From NCBI RefSeq assembly GCF_028553745.1, contig NZ_CP067129.1, forward strand, positions 1,780,501 through 1,844,500: a stretch of 64,000 nucleotides of DNA, in the 5' to 3' direction. Both the position numbers and the translations under genes were made by a program. The first letter of the stretch is position 1, and each line of letters starts with the position of its first letter. This document shows, in pieces, positions 35,077 through 44,850 of this stretch. This DNA is from Paracoccus seriniphilus. GTDB lineage: Bacteria; Pseudomonadota; Alphaproteobacteria; Rhodobacterales; Rhodobacteraceae. The notes under the pieces are model-generated. The model did no database searches, was not told the DNA's origin, and saw only the letters and a list, made by a program, of their open reading frames with translations.

Positions 35077-35874
35077 ATGACCAGAATCGATGACACATTC
35101 GCGGCACTGAAATCACAGGGCAAAAAGGCTTTCGTTGCCTATATGATGGCAAGCGATCCCGACGACGCGACCGCGCTTGAAATCATGCGCGCCCTGCCGG
35201 ACGCCGGGGTCGATGTTATCGAATTGGGGATGCCCTTCACCGATCCGATGGCAGATGGCCCGACGATTCAGGCTGCGGGCCAGCGCGCGCTTGCGGTCGG
35301 TGGCAGCGTGACGCGCACCCTGGATATGGTGCGGGCCTTCCGCAAGGATGACCCGAAGACCCCAATCGTGCTGATGGGATATTACAACCCGATCTATGCA
35401 CGCCCCGGGGGCGTGACAAAATTCCTCAGCGACGCCGTTGAGGCAGGCGTTGACGGGTTGATCGTGGTAGATCTGCCGCCCGAAGAGGATGACGAGCTGT
35501 GCGTTCCCGCCAATCAGGCCGGGCTGAACTTTATCCGCCTTGCCACCCCGACCACGGATGATCGCCGCCTGCCCGCCGTCATCGCCAATACCAGCGGCTT
35601 CCTGTATTATGTCAGCGTGACGGGCATCACCGGCGGCGCGGCGGCAAATGCCGCTGATGTGGCCCCGGAAGTGGCCCGCATCCAGGCCGCCGCCAATCTG
35701 CCCGTCGTGGTCGGCTTCGGCATCTCGACGCCCGAGGCCGCCGAAAGCATCGCCTCGATCGCGGATGGCTGCGTGGTGGGCTCGGCCATCGTCAAGATGA
35801 TCGGCGAAAAGCGCCCGGTTCCGGAAATCGTAGATTTCGTCAGGAAGCTGGCAGAAGGCGCGCATCGCGGCTAG
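35077..35874 (+). CDS. trpA: Tryptophan synthase alpha subunit
   Basis: 265 residues; cleaves indole-3-glycerol phosphate to indole and glyceraldehyde 3-phosphate, with TrpB completing tryptophan. The catalytic Glu and Asp lie in [19 protein letters not shown], and [50 protein letters not shown] and [14 protein letters not shown] are the usual conserved stretches. trpB is not in the window on either side. A short hairpin (AGTGCT/AGCACT, 35045-35063) lies just before the ribosome site and could affect expression, but no attenuator-like leader is visible. Confidence 0.97.
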   Translation: MTRIDDTFAALKSQGKKAFVAYMMASDPDDATALEIMRALPDAGVDVIELGMPFTDPMADGPTIQAAGQRALAVGGSVTRTLDMVRAFRKDDPKTPIVLMGYYNPIYARPGGVTKFLSDAVEAGVDGLIVVDLPPEEDDELCVPANQAGLNFIRLATPTTDDRRLPAVIANTSGFLYYVSVTGITGGAAANAADVAPEVARIQAAANLPVVVGFGISTPEAAESIASIADGCVVGSAIVKMIGEKRPVPEIVDFVRKLAEGAHRG

Positions 35875-35950
35875 GCCGGCCCAGCCGACAGGGGCGGGCG
35901 AATCTCCGTTCGCCCTACCGTCCCGCAGCAAAGCCGGATATTGTGCAGCC

Positions 35951-36679
35951 ATGGATACGACCGCGCAACACCCGCCCTGCCCAAATCTGCCAAAGCCACG
36001 CAGCTTCTGGCAGCGCATTGCCGACCGTCTGGCCGCCTTGCTGGGCAACCAGCGCAGCGCGACGCCGCCGGAACGCTCGGTCGCCTTTACCATCGCGATC
36101 ATTGCGCTGGGGGCCAAGCTGGCCAAGGCCGACGGCTTTGTAGCACGATCCGAGGTGGCGGCCTTCCGCCGGGTGTTCATCATTCCCCGTGCCGAGGAAA
36201 AGAATGCCGCCCGGGTCTTTGATCTGGCGCGTCAGGATGTGGCCGGATTCGACGCCTGGGCGCGCCGGATCGCAGCCATGTTCCCTCCCGGTGATCCGGT
36301 TCTGGACGATGTGATCGAAGGGCTGTGCATCATTGCCCTTGCCGATGGCGAAATGCATGAATCCGAGATTGCCTTCATCGAGGAGGTCGGCCGGATCTTC
36401 GGCATGTCACCGGCACGCATTCTGGCGATCCGCAACCGCCACGATCCGCATGCGGGCTGCCCTCCCTGCCAGATGCTGGGCGTGGCACCGGACACGCCGC
36501 TGCCCGAGGCGCGCAAACGCTGGCGCGAGCTGGTTCTCGAGGCGCATCCGGACCGCGCCATTGCCCGCGGCCTGCCGCCTGAAGCCGTGCGTCTGGCCGA
36601 GGCCCGGACCCGCAGCCTGAACGAGGCATGGGAGAAATTCAGGGCCATGCATCTGCCAAGCGATCAGATTTCACAATGA
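35951..36679 (+). CDS. TerB/DjlA-like protein with C-terminal J-domain
   Basis: 242 residues. An N-terminal TerB-like helical domain (FTIAIIALGAKLAKADGFVARSEVAAFRRVF ... IIALADGEMHESEIAFIEEVGRIFG) with the acidic metal-binding positions D and E, and a C-terminal J-domain (CQMLGVAPDTPLPEARKRWRELVLEAHPDR) that keeps the HPD tripeptide needed to stimulate DnaK. There is no N-terminal membrane segment, unlike true DjlA. It is a predicted cytoplasmic co-chaperone. It lies 76 bases after trpA in the same direction; a functional link is not evident. Confidence 0.88.
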   Translation: MDTTAQHPPCPNLPKPRSFWQRIADRLAALLGNQRSATPPERSVAFTIAIIALGAKLAKADGFVARSEVAAFRRVFIIPRAEEKNAARVFDLARQDVAGFDAWARRIAAMFPPGDPVLDDVIEGLCIIALADGEMHESEIAFIEEVGRIFGMSPARILAIRNRHDPHAGCPPCQMLGVAPDTPLPEARKRWRELVLEAHPDRAIARGLPPEAVRLAEARTRSLNEAWEKFRAMHLPSDQISQ

Positions 36680-36753
36680 AATTCCAGGAACCGTGAATCG
36701 GTTGTCGCCCGCTGGCGGCAAGGCTAGAGTGTCGCGGCAAGATCGGGTGGTGG

Positions 36754-38538
36754 ATGAGCGATAACGAACAAAATTATCAGGTGCTGGCCCGGAAATACCG
36801 GCCGGAAACCTTTGCTGATCTGGTCGGTCAGGATGCGATGGTGCGGACGCTGAAGAATGCCTTTGCCGCCGACCGGATCGCACAGGCCTTCATCATGACC
36901 GGGATTCGCGGGACCGGGAAAACGACCACGGCGCGGATCATCGCCAAGGGCATGAACTGCATCGGCCCCGACGGCAATGGCAGCCCGACGACCGAACCCT
37001 GCGGTGTCTGCGAACATTGCGTGGCGATCAGCGAAGGCCGTCATGTCGATGTGATGGAAATGGACGCGGCCTCGCGCACCGGTGTCGGCGACATTCGCGA
37101 GATCATCGAGTCGGTGCATTACCGTGCCGCCAGCGCCCGCTACAAGATTTATATCATCGACGAAGTTCACATGCTGTCGACCAGCGCTTTCAACGCGCTG
37201 CTCAAGACGCTGGAGGAGCCGCCTCCCCATGTAAAATTCATCTTTGCCACCACCGAGATCCGCAAGGTTCCCGTCACCGTGCTGTCGCGCTGTCAAAGGT
37301 TCGACCTGCGCCGGATCGAGCCCGAGGTGATGATCGACATGCTGACGCGAATCGCCAGGAGCGAGGGCGCGCAGATCGCACCGGACGCGCTGGCGCTGAT
37401 TACCCGCGCCGCCGAGGGTTCGGCCCGCGACGCCACTTCGCTGCTGGATCAGGCGATCAGCCATGGCGCAGGCGAAACCACCGCCGAGCAGGTCCGCGCG
37501 ATGCTGGGGCTTGCCGACCGTGGCCGGGTGCTGGACCTGTTCGAGATGGTGCTGCGTGGCGATGCGGCGGCGGCCCTGACCGAACTGCAGGCACAATATG
37601 CCGATGGAGCCGATCCCATTGCGGTCCTGCGCGATCTGGCCGAGATCACCCATTGGGTTTCCGTGGTCAAGATCACGCCCGATGCCATCGAGGATCCGAC
37701 CGTCGCCCCGGATGAACGGACGCGCGGCAAGGAACTGGCCGACCGTCTGGCGATGCGGGTGCTGACGCGCATGTGGCAGATGCTGCTGAAGGCTCTGGAA
37801 GAGGTCTCTGCCGCGCCCAATGCGATGATGGCGGCGGAAATGGCGATCATCCGTCTGACCCATGCGGCCGATCTGCCCGACCCGGACGCCCTGATCCGCA
37901 AGGTACAGCAATCACAGGCGGCGGGTGATTTTTCGCGCCGGAACACGCCTGCGGGCACGGCAGGAAATGCGCCCCAGGCGCGCCGCGCCGTGCCGCCACG
38001 CGCGGTGGTGCAGCCCTCGGGCGCAGCCACGGCGCTGGCGGTTTCCCCGGATGCCTTTGCCGCCTTTCCCGATTTTGCCTCGGTTCTGGACCTGATCCGG
38101 CGCATGGGTGACATGCTGTTGCTGGTGCAGGTCGAAAACCATGTGGCGCTGGCCAGATACAGTCCGGGGCGGATCGAGTTCGAACCCCGAGGCAATCCGC
38201 CGGTCGATCTGGCGCAACGTCTGGCCGAGCGGTTGCGGGGCTGGTGTGGCGGTCAGCGATGGGCCGTCACGGTCACCAACAGCGGTGGTGCCCCGACGAT
38301 TGCCGAAACGCGAGAGGCCGAAAACGCCAAGGCGCGCAAACGGGCGATGGAACTGCCGATCGTCCAGCAGGTGATGGCGGCTTTTCCCGGTGCCACATTG
38401 AAAAATGTCACGCGCATCACACATGACACAACGATCGCCGAGGAAACGGTCGCCGAAGGTGCGGCCAACCCGCATGATGCAACACAGGGGCCCGTCGCGG
38501 AAGTCGAGGAATGGGATCCCTTCGAAGATGAGGACTGA
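36754..38538 (+). CDS. dnaX: DNA polymerase III subunit gamma/tau
   Basis: 594 residues, clamp-loader ATPase. Walker A GIRGTGKTTTARIIAKGMNC, four-cysteine zinc module CGVCEHC with the preceding cysteine, Walker B with IIDEVHMLS, sensor 1 and the SRC arginine finger (VTVLSRCQRFDLR). The C-terminal tau-specific part is variable and acidic at the end (EVEEWDPFEDED). It is followed after 4 bases by ybaB and then recR, the conserved dnaX-ybaB-recR order. No programmed-frameshift A-run is visible, so gamma, if made, would need proteolysis. Confidence 0.97.
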   Translation: MSDNEQNYQVLARKYRPETFADLVGQDAMVRTLKNAFAADRIAQAFIMTGIRGTGKTTTARIIAKGMNCIGPDGNGSPTTEPCGVCEHCVAISEGRHVDVMEMDAASRTGVGDIREIIESVHYRAASARYKIYIIDEVHMLSTSAFNALLKTLEEPPPHVKFIFATTEIRKVPVTVLSRCQRFDLRRIEPEVMIDMLTRIARSEGAQIAPDALALITRAAEGSARDATSLLDQAISHGAGETTAEQVRAMLGLADRGRVLDLFEMVLRGDAAAALTELQAQYADGADPIAVLRDLAEITHWVSVVKITPDAIEDPTVAPDERTRGKELADRLAMRVLTRMWQMLLKALEEVSAAPNAMMAAEMAIIRLTHAADLPDPDALIRKVQQSQAAGDFSRRNTPAGTAGNAPQARRAVPPRAVVQPSGAATALAVSPDAFAAFPDFASVLDLIRRMGDMLLLVQVENHVALARYSPGRIEFEPRGNPPVDLAQRLAERLRGWCGGQRWAVTVTNSGGAPTIAETREAENAKARKRAMELPIVQQVMAAFPGATLKNVTRITHDTTIAEETVAEGAANPHDATQGPVAEVEEWDPFEDED

Positions 38539-38542
38539 GTAG

Positions 38543-38887
38543 ATGTTCAAAGGATTGGGCGGGCTGGGCGACATGTCCAAGATGGTGAAAGCCGCCAAGG
38601 ACATGCAGGATCGCATGCAGCAACTGCAGGAAGACATGGACAAGCTGACCGTCACCGGGGAATCCGGTGCCGGACTGATCAAGGCCACCGCGACCGCCAA
38701 GGGCGAGCTGACCGGCCTTGAGATTGATCCCTCGATCTTCCAGCCTACCGAAAAAGAGGTCGTCGAGGATCTGATCCTTGCCGCGATCAAGGATGCACAG
38801 CGCCGTGCGCAGGACAAGATGCAGTCCGAAATGGCCCGGATCACCCAGGAACTGGGGCTGCCCGCAGACATGAAACTGCCGTTCTGA
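38543..38887 (+). CDS. ybaB: Nucleoid-associated protein, YbaB/EbfC family
   Basis: 114 residues. N-terminal [20 protein letters not shown] and central [20 protein letters not shown] with [20 protein letters not shown] are characteristic. It binds DNA as a small dimer and is thought to act with RecR or as a nucleoid protein. It lies between dnaX and recR with 4-base spacers, so the three genes are one transcript. Confidence 0.95.
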   Translation: MFKGLGGLGDMSKMVKAAKDMQDRMQQLQEDMDKLTVTGESGAGLIKATATAKGELTGLEIDPSIFQPTEKEVVEDLILAAIKDAQRRAQDKMQSEMARITQELGLPADMKLPF

Positions 38888-38891
38888 GGCA

Positions 38892-39491
38892 ATGGCCGAA
38901 GGCAGCGATGACATACAGGCGCTGATCACGCTGATGGGGCGCCTGCCCGGGCTGGGGCCACGCTCGGCCCGGCGCATCGTGCTGCAACTGATCCGCAAGC
39001 GCAGCGGACAGATGACACAGCTGGCGCAGCTGCTGGATCGTGTCGCCACCAATTCGCGCGAATGTCTGACCTGCGGGAACATCACCGACAGCGATCAATG
39101 TGCCATATGCAGTGATCCGCGTCGCGACACCGGTGAAATCTGCGTCGTTGAAGATGTCGCCGATCTTTGGGCGTTGGAACGAGGCAACAGCTTTCGCGGG
39201 CGCTATCACGTTCTGGGCGGCACGCTGTCGGCCCTGGATGAAATCGGGCCCGAGGATCTGGGCATCCCCGCCCTGCTTGAGCGGATCGAGAACCAGAATG
39301 TGCGAGAGGTCATCCTGGCATTGAACGCCACCGTGGATGGCCAGACGACCGCCCATTACATTGCCGATATCCTGAACGACATGGGCGTTGCAGTGACCGG
39401 GCTGGCTCATGGCGTGCCCATTGGCGGCGAGCTGGATTATCTGGATGACGGCACGATCAGTGCCGCACTGAATGCGCGGCGCAAGTTGTGA
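38892..39491 (+). CDS. recR: Recombination mediator protein RecR
   Basis: 199 residues, normal length. Helix-hairpin-helix near the N-terminus ([16 protein letters not shown]), a C4 zinc finger ([16 protein letters not shown]), the Toprim motif ([14 protein letters not shown]), and the Walker-B-like C-terminal [24 protein letters not shown]. With RecF/RecO it loads RecA on gapped DNA. It is the third gene of the dnaX-ybaB-recR operon. Confidence 0.97.
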   Translation: MAEGSDDIQALITLMGRLPGLGPRSARRIVLQLIRKRSGQMTQLAQLLDRVATNSRECLTCGNITDSDQCAICSDPRRDTGEICVVEDVADLWALERGNSFRGRYHVLGGTLSALDEIGPEDLGIPALLERIENQNVREVILALNATVDGQTTAHYIADILNDMGVAVTGLAHGVPIGGELDYLDDGTISAALNARRKL

Positions 39492-39543
39492 CCATCGTCT
39501 GACCTTCGCGCCAACGGCATTCCTGCATGAGAAACCCGCATGG

Positions 39544-39573
39544 AAAAGGCCCGGGAACTGATGCCCCCGGACC
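39544..39573 (-). terminator. Rho-independent terminator of the small heat-shock gene
   Basis: On the minus strand GGTCCGGG (39573-39566) pairs with CCCGGGCC (39555-39548), an 8-base stem with one G-U pair and a 10-base loop, followed by TTTTCC (39547-39542). It lies 19 bases after the hsp20 stop. Confidence 0.6.
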
Positions 39574-39591
39574 CCGCCTTCAGTTCAGGAT

Positions 39592-40044
39592 TCAGGAATC
39601 CAGCTTTTCGACGCGCGGTGCGGTCTTGGCGATCTCGATACGGCGCGGCTTGAGTGCCTCGGGCACTTCGCGGATCAGATCGATATGCAACATGCCGTCG
39701 GAATGGCTGGCACCTTCGACCCGGACATGGTCGGCCAGAGTGAATTTGCGCTCAAAGGCGCGGGTGGCGATGCCACGGTGCAAATAGGTGCGGTTTTCGT
39801 CTTCCTCGGCCTTGCGGGCAGAGACGACCACGGCACCATCGCGCATTTCCACGGTCAGGTCATCAGCCGAGAAACCGGCCACGGCAATCGAGATGCGATA
39901 GCTGTCCTCGCCGGTCTTTTCGATATTGTAGGGCGGATAGGTCGGCGCGGCCAGATCGGCCGTCATGGCGCGATCAACAACATCGGCCAGACGATCAAAG
40001 CCGACAGACGCACGGTAAAGCGGGGTCAGGTCAAAATTACGCAT
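39592..40044 (-). CDS. Small heat-shock protein, Hsp20/alpha-crystallin family (IbpA-like)
   Basis: 150 residues, ATP-independent holdase. The N-terminus MRNFDLTPLYRASVGFDRLAD and YPPYNIEKTGEDSYRISIAVAGF open the alpha-crystallin domain typical of alphaproteobacterial IbpA/HspD proteins; the GIATRAFERKFTLADHV strand region and an Arg-Ile end (RRIEI) follow. The start at 40044 has AAGGA about 9 bases upstream, so a longer six-codon extension is less likely. The 138-base upstream region holds no clear ROSE-type thermometer that I could identify. Confidence 0.93.
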   Translation of the reverse strand: MRNFDLTPLYRASVGFDRLADVVDRAMTADLAAPTYPPYNIEKTGEDSYRISIAVAGFSADDLTVEMRDGAVVVSARKAEEDENRTYLHRGIATRAFERKFTLADHVRVEGASHSDGMLHIDLIREVPEALKPRRIEIAKTAPRVEKLDS

Positions 40045-40182
40045 GGGTTCACATCCTTCCATAAGCGATGTTCCTGGTGCCCCCCGATCATCGGGCGGGC
40101 CTGAACCGGCGCCATTGCGGCCGCCGGTATCATTGATTTAGGCATCGCTTTTTCGGGTTCAAGACATCACCCTGCGCAAAAA

Positions 40183-41478
40183 TCAGTTCGGTTTCTCCAA
40201 TCCGCGCGGTCGCGGCCCTCCGGTCGCCCAGTCCAGCAATTCCACCGTATGAACGACCGGCAACGCCGTCGCCCCTCCGATCTGCATCATGCAGCCGATA
40301 TTCCCGGCGGCGATGATTTCGGGTGTGGTCCCTTCCAGAGTTGCAACCTTGCGCGCGCGCAGCTCTTGCGACAATTCCGGCTGCAGCAGGTTATAGGTGC
40401 CCGCCGAACCACAGCACAGATGCGGATCTTCGGGTTCGACCACCGTGAAACCGGCATGGGTCAACAGCGATTTCGGTGTCGATCTGATCCGTTGCCCATG
40501 CTGCAGCGAGCAGGCCGAATGATAGGCGACGCGATGCGCACCAGGCCGGGTCACTTCGGGCAGGGCATGGCGTTCCAGAAACTCGGTCACATCCTGCGCC
40601 AGCGCCGACACCCGTGCAGCGTCCTCGGCGATGTCATCATGCTGGAACAGGTGACCATAGTCCTTGATCGTGGTGCCACATCCCGAGGTATTGATGATAA
40701 CGGCATCCAGCGGAGCCTCGGCCTCGGCGGCAAGCAAACGGGCGATACTGTCGCGCGCGCTTGCCTTGGCCTGTGATTCCTTGCCCATATGCAGGGTCAG
40801 CGCACCGCAGCAGCCGAACTTCTCGGGGATGACCACGTCACAGCCTGCACGCCGCAACAAACGGATGGTCGCGTCATTGATATCGGTGTTCAGCGCCCGC
40901 TGCGCACAGCCGATCATCAGCGCAACCCGCGCCCGGCGGGGCCCCGTGGCGGGCAGAAGCTGCCCCTTGTCATTTGCGCTGACCCTGGGAACCGAGGCCG
41001 GGGCCATTTCGACCATGGCGCGCAAGCGCTTGTCGGGCAGCAGTGCACGAAACGGGCGGGCCAGCCGCGCGGCATGCAGGGCCAGACGGAAGCGACCGGC
41101 ATGGGGAATGATGCCTTTCAGCGCCCATCGCAGCGCCCGATCGTGCCAGGGCCGGCGATAGGTCTTTTCGATATGCACCCGGGCATGGTCGATCAGATGC
41201 ATGTAATCCACGCCGGAAGGACAGGTGGTCATGCAGGACAGGCAGGACAGGCAACGGTCGATATGCTTGACGGTCTTTTCATCCGCCGGACGTCCGGCCT
41301 CCAGCATGTCCTTGATCAGATAGATCCGCCCACGCGGGCTGTCCAATTCATCGCCCAGAACCTGATAGGTCGGGCATGTCGCGGTGCAGAAGCCGCAATG
41401 AACGCAGCTGCGCAGGATCTTGTTCGATTGCGCGATGGCAGGATCCTGCAATTGCAGTTCGGTGAAATTGGTTTGCAT
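40183..41478 (-). CDS. glcF: Glycolate oxidase iron-sulfur subunit
   Basis: 431 residues. Two [4Fe-4S] ferredoxin-type clusters (CVHCGFCTATCPTY near residue 25 and CLSCLSCMTTCPSGVDY near 80), then two CCG-type domains with GCCGAL and CCGSAGTYNLL. With GlcD and GlcE it oxidises glycolate to glyoxylate and passes electrons to the quinone pool. The ATG at 41478 shares a base with the glcE stop (TGATG), with AGGAG upstream; a GTG one codon earlier is possible. It is the last gene of glcDEF. Confidence 0.97.
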   Translation of the reverse strand: MQTNFTELQLQDPAIAQSNKILRSCVHCGFCTATCPTYQVLGDELDSPRGRIYLIKDMLEAGRPADEKTVKHIDRCLSCLSCMTTCPSGVDYMHLIDHARVHIEKTYRRPWHDRALRWALKGIIPHAGRFRLALHAARLARPFRALLPDKRLRAMVEMAPASVPRVSANDKGQLLPATGPRRARVALMIGCAQRALNTDINDATIRLLRRAGCDVVIPEKFGCCGALTLHMGKESQAKASARDSIARLLAAEAEAPLDAVIINTSGCGTTIKDYGHLFQHDDIAEDAARVSALAQDVTEFLERHALPEVTRPGAHRVAYHSACSLQHGQRIRSTPKSLLTHAGFTVVEPEDPHLCCGSAGTYNLLQPELSQELRARKVATLEGTTPEIIAAGNIGCMMQIGGATALPVVHTVELLDWATGGPRPRGLEKPN

Positions 41479-42518
41479 CACTCGGCTCCTGCAAAAATGC
41501 CACGCGGATCGAAACGCTGCCGCAGCCCTGCCTCCAGTCGCGCCGTGACCGGATCAGGGGCGGGCAGAACGGCAGGGGCTGCACCCGAAACGCGCCGCGC
41601 ATGACCCCAGAATTTCGGCAGTTCTGGCAGTTCACCTGCGGGCAGACGCAGCAGGATCAATCCCCCACCCCAATCCATCATTTCCGGCGCAGGCAAGGCG
41701 GCCAACAACGCCGGAGCCTCGCTGGGGCGGCAGACGATCCGCCACAGATCGCCTTCGCCATTCTGCGGCCCGTTGCGAAGCTGCTGCCATGGATCGCTGT
41801 CCAGAACATGCACCTCGCCGAAACCGGACAAGAGCCGGGTCAGTTCGGCCGCGCGGGTCTGCACCGAACCCGACAGCCCTTCGATACGCAGCAACGCGCC
41901 GGCCCCGGGCAGCCAACCGGCCCCGCTGACATCCAGCGGGCTTCCAAGCGCGGTGGTCAGCGCCGCGATCGCCCCGATGGCATCCAATGCGGGCAGCGTC
42001 AGAGTGCAGCTTGCCGGTGGAACAGGCGCCGTGCGCAGGCTGAGTTCGGTCAGGGCACCCAATCTGCCCCGACTGCCAGCCATCAGCTTCACCAGATCAT
42101 AGCCGGTGACATTCTTCATCACCCGCCCGCCATTGCTGATGATCTCGCCATTGCCATCCACGAAACGCACACCAAGCAGCGCATCCCGCGCCGCGCCCAG
42201 CTGAATGCGTCGAGGGCCAGAGCTGTTGGTCGCAAAGACACCACCTATGGTCGATCCGGGATGGCAGGCCGGTTCAAAGCCCAGCATCTGTCCCTCGTCC
42301 GCCAGCATCTTTTCGACACTGGCCAGAGAAGTTCCGGCACGCACCACCAAGGTCAGCGCGGCGGGTTCAAACAGCGTCACCCCCTGCAGACCAGTCATGT
42401 CCAGACGCAGGCCCTGGCCTTCGCCCGGCTGATGACGGGTCGCGCCGCCGGTGATCGACAGGGGGCGTTCGGCCTGCCGGATCAGCGCGGCCAGTTCTGC
42501 TTCACTTTCAGGACGCAT
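41478..42518 (-). CDS. glcE: Glycolate oxidase FAD-binding subunit
   Basis: 346 residues, a shortened FAD_binding_4 protein. PLSITGGATRHQPGEG, the AGTSLASVEKMLADEGQMLGFEP segment and GGVFATNSSGPRRIQLGAARDALLGVRFVDGNGEI are typical of GlcE. The start at 42518 overlaps the glcD end by 11 bases, so translation is coupled. It forms the glycolate oxidase complex with GlcD and GlcF. Confidence 0.95.
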   Translation of the reverse strand: MRPESEAELAALIRQAERPLSITGGATRHQPGEGQGLRLDMTGLQGVTLFEPAALTLVVRAGTSLASVEKMLADEGQMLGFEPACHPGSTIGGVFATNSSGPRRIQLGAARDALLGVRFVDGNGEIISNGGRVMKNVTGYDLVKLMAGSRGRLGALTELSLRTAPVPPASCTLTLPALDAIGAIAALTTALGSPLDVSGAGWLPGAGALLRIEGLSGSVQTRAAELTRLLSGFGEVHVLDSDPWQQLRNGPQNGEGDLWRIVCRPSEAPALLAALPAPEMMDWGGGLILLRLPAGELPELPKFWGHARRVSGAAPAVLPAPDPVTARLEAGLRQRFDPRGIFAGAE

Positions 42519-43968
42519 GATGTACCCCCAGGCGCGCAACGCGCTTGCGTTCCGCCGAAAGATCAAGGGGGAAGACCTTGGCCGCATTCAACAACCAGCC
42601 CGGATCAAAGACATCCTTGACGCGCATCTGGGCCTCGAGATCGGCAGAGGAATATTGCTCGCGCATCAGGTCCCGCTTTTCGATACCGACGCCATGTTCG
42701 CCGGTGAGGCATCCACCCGCCCTGACACAGAGGCGCAGGATATCCGCGCCCAGAGCCTCGGCCTTGTCCAGCTCGCCCGGCGTATTGGCATCATAGAGGA
42801 TCAGCGGATGCATATTGCCGTCACCGGCATGAAAGACATTCGCGACGGCCAGCCCGTATCTTTTGGACAGCACGCCGATTTCGGCCAGAACGACAGGCAG
42901 GGAGGACACCGGAATGGTTCCATCCAGACAGATGTAATCGCCAAGCTGCCCCATCGCCCCAAAGGCCGATTTGCGCCCCAGCCAGATCCGGCGGGATTCG
43001 TCCTCGCTCTGGCTTTCGCGGAACTCGATGGGATCGAATGACTGCGCCACGGCGCGAATAAGCCCAAGTTGCTCGTCAATCTCGGGATCGCTGCCCTCGA
43101 CCTCGATGATCAGCAGTGCCTCGCAATCGGGATAGCCTGCGCCGGAATGGGCCTCGGTCGCGGCAATGCAGGGACCATCCATGAATTCGATCGCCACCGG
43201 CAGAACGCCCGAGCGAATGATCGCGGCCACGCAGGCTCCGGCAGTTTCGCTGCTGTCGAATGCCACCAGAACCGGGCGCGCGCCCGCGGGTTTGGGCAGA
43301 ATACGCAAAGTCGCCTCGGTCACGATGCCCAGCTGGCCTTCCGCGCCACAGACCACGCCCAGCAGATCCAGCGAAGGCCCCTCGCCGGATGGCCCGCCCA
43401 GATCAACGATGGTGCCATCCATCAGCACCAGCCTGACCCCCAGCAGATTATTGGTGGTGACGCCATATTTCAGACAATGGGCACCGCCGGAATTCATGGC
43501 GATATTGCCGCCTATGGCGCAGGCCAGCTGGCTGGAGGGATCGGGTGCAAAGAAGAACCCCTGGCCCTCGACCGCCGTTGTGACCGACAGATTGGTGCGC
43601 CCGGTCTGCACCCGCACCAGACGGTCCTCGGGCGCGATTTCCAGCACCTTGTTCATCCGGGCCAGTCCGATCACGACGGCATCGGCGGTGGGCATGGATC
43701 CGCCCGCAAGGCTGGTGCCGGCCCCGCGCGGCACGACAGGCACGCCAAGGCGGTGACAGGTGGCCAGAACCACCGAAACCTCTTCGGTGCTGCGCGGCAG
43801 GACAACGGCCAGGGGTGCACAGCGATAGGCCGACAGCGCATCACATTCATAGACGCGGGTCTCGGCGGGATCATCAATGACGGCATCCGGTGCCGCCTGA
43901 CGCAAGGCAGCGATGATCCCGGCCCTGTTCGCCAGCACCGCCGTATCCGGCTCGGGCATTTGTATCAC
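42508..43968 (-). CDS. glcD: Glycolate oxidase subunit GlcD (FAD-linked)
   Basis: 486 residues, catalytic flavoprotein. PLAVVLPRSTEEVSVVLATC, VVPRGAGTSLAGGSMP (FAD pyrophosphate), IGGNIAMNSGGAHCLKYGVT and the C-terminal NVFHAGDGNMHPLI with GEHGVGIEKRDLM mark the GlcD/D-lactate dehydrogenase family. The start is GTG at 43968, 8 bases after GGAG; ATG three codons later is possible. It is the first gene of the operon. No GlcC-type regulator is adjacent; the upstream neighbour is a divergent DUF599 gene. Confidence 0.96.
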   Translation of the reverse strand: MIQMPEPDTAVLANRAGIIAALRQAAPDAVIDDPAETRVYECDALSAYRCAPLAVVLPRSTEEVSVVLATCHRLGVPVVPRGAGTSLAGGSMPTADAVVIGLARMNKVLEIAPEDRLVRVQTGRTNLSVTTAVEGQGFFFAPDPSSQLACAIGGNIAMNSGGAHCLKYGVTTNNLLGVRLVLMDGTIVDLGGPSGEGPSLDLLGVVCGAEGQLGIVTEATLRILPKPAGARPVLVAFDSSETAGACVAAIIRSGVLPVAIEFMDGPCIAATEAHSGAGYPDCEALLIIEVEGSDPEIDEQLGLIRAVAQSFDPIEFRESQSEDESRRIWLGRKSAFGAMGQLGDYICLDGTIPVSSLPVVLAEIGVLSKRYGLAVANVFHAGDGNMHPLILYDANTPGELDKAEALGADILRLCVRAGGCLTGEHGVGIEKRDLMREQYSSADLEAQMRVKDVFDPGWLLNAAKVFPLDLSAERKRVARLGVHHAS

Positions 43969-44088
43969 GATATTGGCTCCCTGCTCGCGCGCGGTTGGGA
44001 ACGCGCAGCGGCAATTAGTGGCATCCGGGAAGAATACTGTTTGAACATATTGCTTTCAAGCGCCGCCACCGCCGCATAAATACCGGAT

Positions 44089-44850
44089 ATGGACAAGTAT
44101 CTTTATCTTCCACTCACTTTGGGTTTCGCCGACCTGAGCGCCGTCGCACTGTTGTTCATAGGCTGGTTCGCCATGGGCCGGGTAACCGAACATCCCCCTG
44201 CCTCGCGGCCGTCGGTTTCGGTGCTGATGAAACAATACCGGCGCGAATGGATGTTGCAGTTCCTGACACGCGAGCCGCGCATCTTCGATGGCGGCATCCT
44301 GTCCACCCTGCGCGATGGGACAGCCTTTTTCGCCTCGGCCTGCATGATTGCCACGGGCGGAATCCTGGCTCTGGTCAGCGACACCGACCAACTGCGCGGC
44401 CTTGTGCGCGAGCTGGACCTCGAACAGGGCACCGCGGTCCTGTGGGAGATCAAGCTTCTGGTCGCGATGTTCTTTGTCGTCAACGCCTTTCTGAAATTTG
44501 CCTGGGCTCATCGGCTGTTCGGCTATTGCGCCGTCATGATGGCCGCCGTGCCCAATGACGTGACCGACCCCTCGGCACGGGACAAGGCGTTGCAGGCGGC
44601 CGAATTGAACATCACCGCGGCGCGCAGCTTCAATGCCGGATTGCGCAGCGTCTATTTCGCCCTTGCGGGGCTGGCCTGGCTGGCCGGCCCCCTTGCCCTG
44701 CTTGTGGCGACCGCCGTCGTGCTGTTCGTCACCTGGCGCCGCGAGTTCGCGTCAAACTCGCGCCAGATCATTCTGCATGCTCTGCCATCCCGGGATGTGC
44801 ACGCTCATGGCGAACCGCAAGGGTCAGAATCACGGCACCCGCAGCCGTAA
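44089..44850 (+). CDS. DUF599 family membrane protein
   Basis: 253 residues with four or five hydrophobic segments. The stretches FADLSAVALLFIGWFAMG, REWMLQFLTREPRIFDGGIL, STLRDGTAFFASACMIATGG, ELDLEQGTAVLWEIKLLVAM and NAFLKFAWAHRLFGYCAVMM are the DUF599 pattern. Function unknown. The last 83 bases overlap the end of the convergent MFS gene, so the hydrophilic tail HAHGEPQGSESRHPQP is encoded opposite that gene's C-terminus. The ribosome site is weak. Confidence 0.87.
   Translation: MDKYLYLPLTLGFADLSAVALLFIGWFAMGRVTEHPPASRPSVSVLMKQYRREWMLQFLTREPRIFDGGILSTLRDGTAFFASACMIATGGILALVSDTDQLRGLVRELDLEQGTAVLWEIKLLVAMFFVVNAFLKFAWAHRLFGYCAVMMAAVPNDVTDPSARDKALQAAELNITAARSFNAGLRSVYFALAGLAWLAGPLALLVATAVVLFVTWRREFASNSRQIILHALPSRDVHAHGEPQGSESRHPQP

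Noticed and set aside
36724-37911. Minus-strand frame of 395 codons in dnaX
   Set aside because: Antisense of dnaX; no domain.
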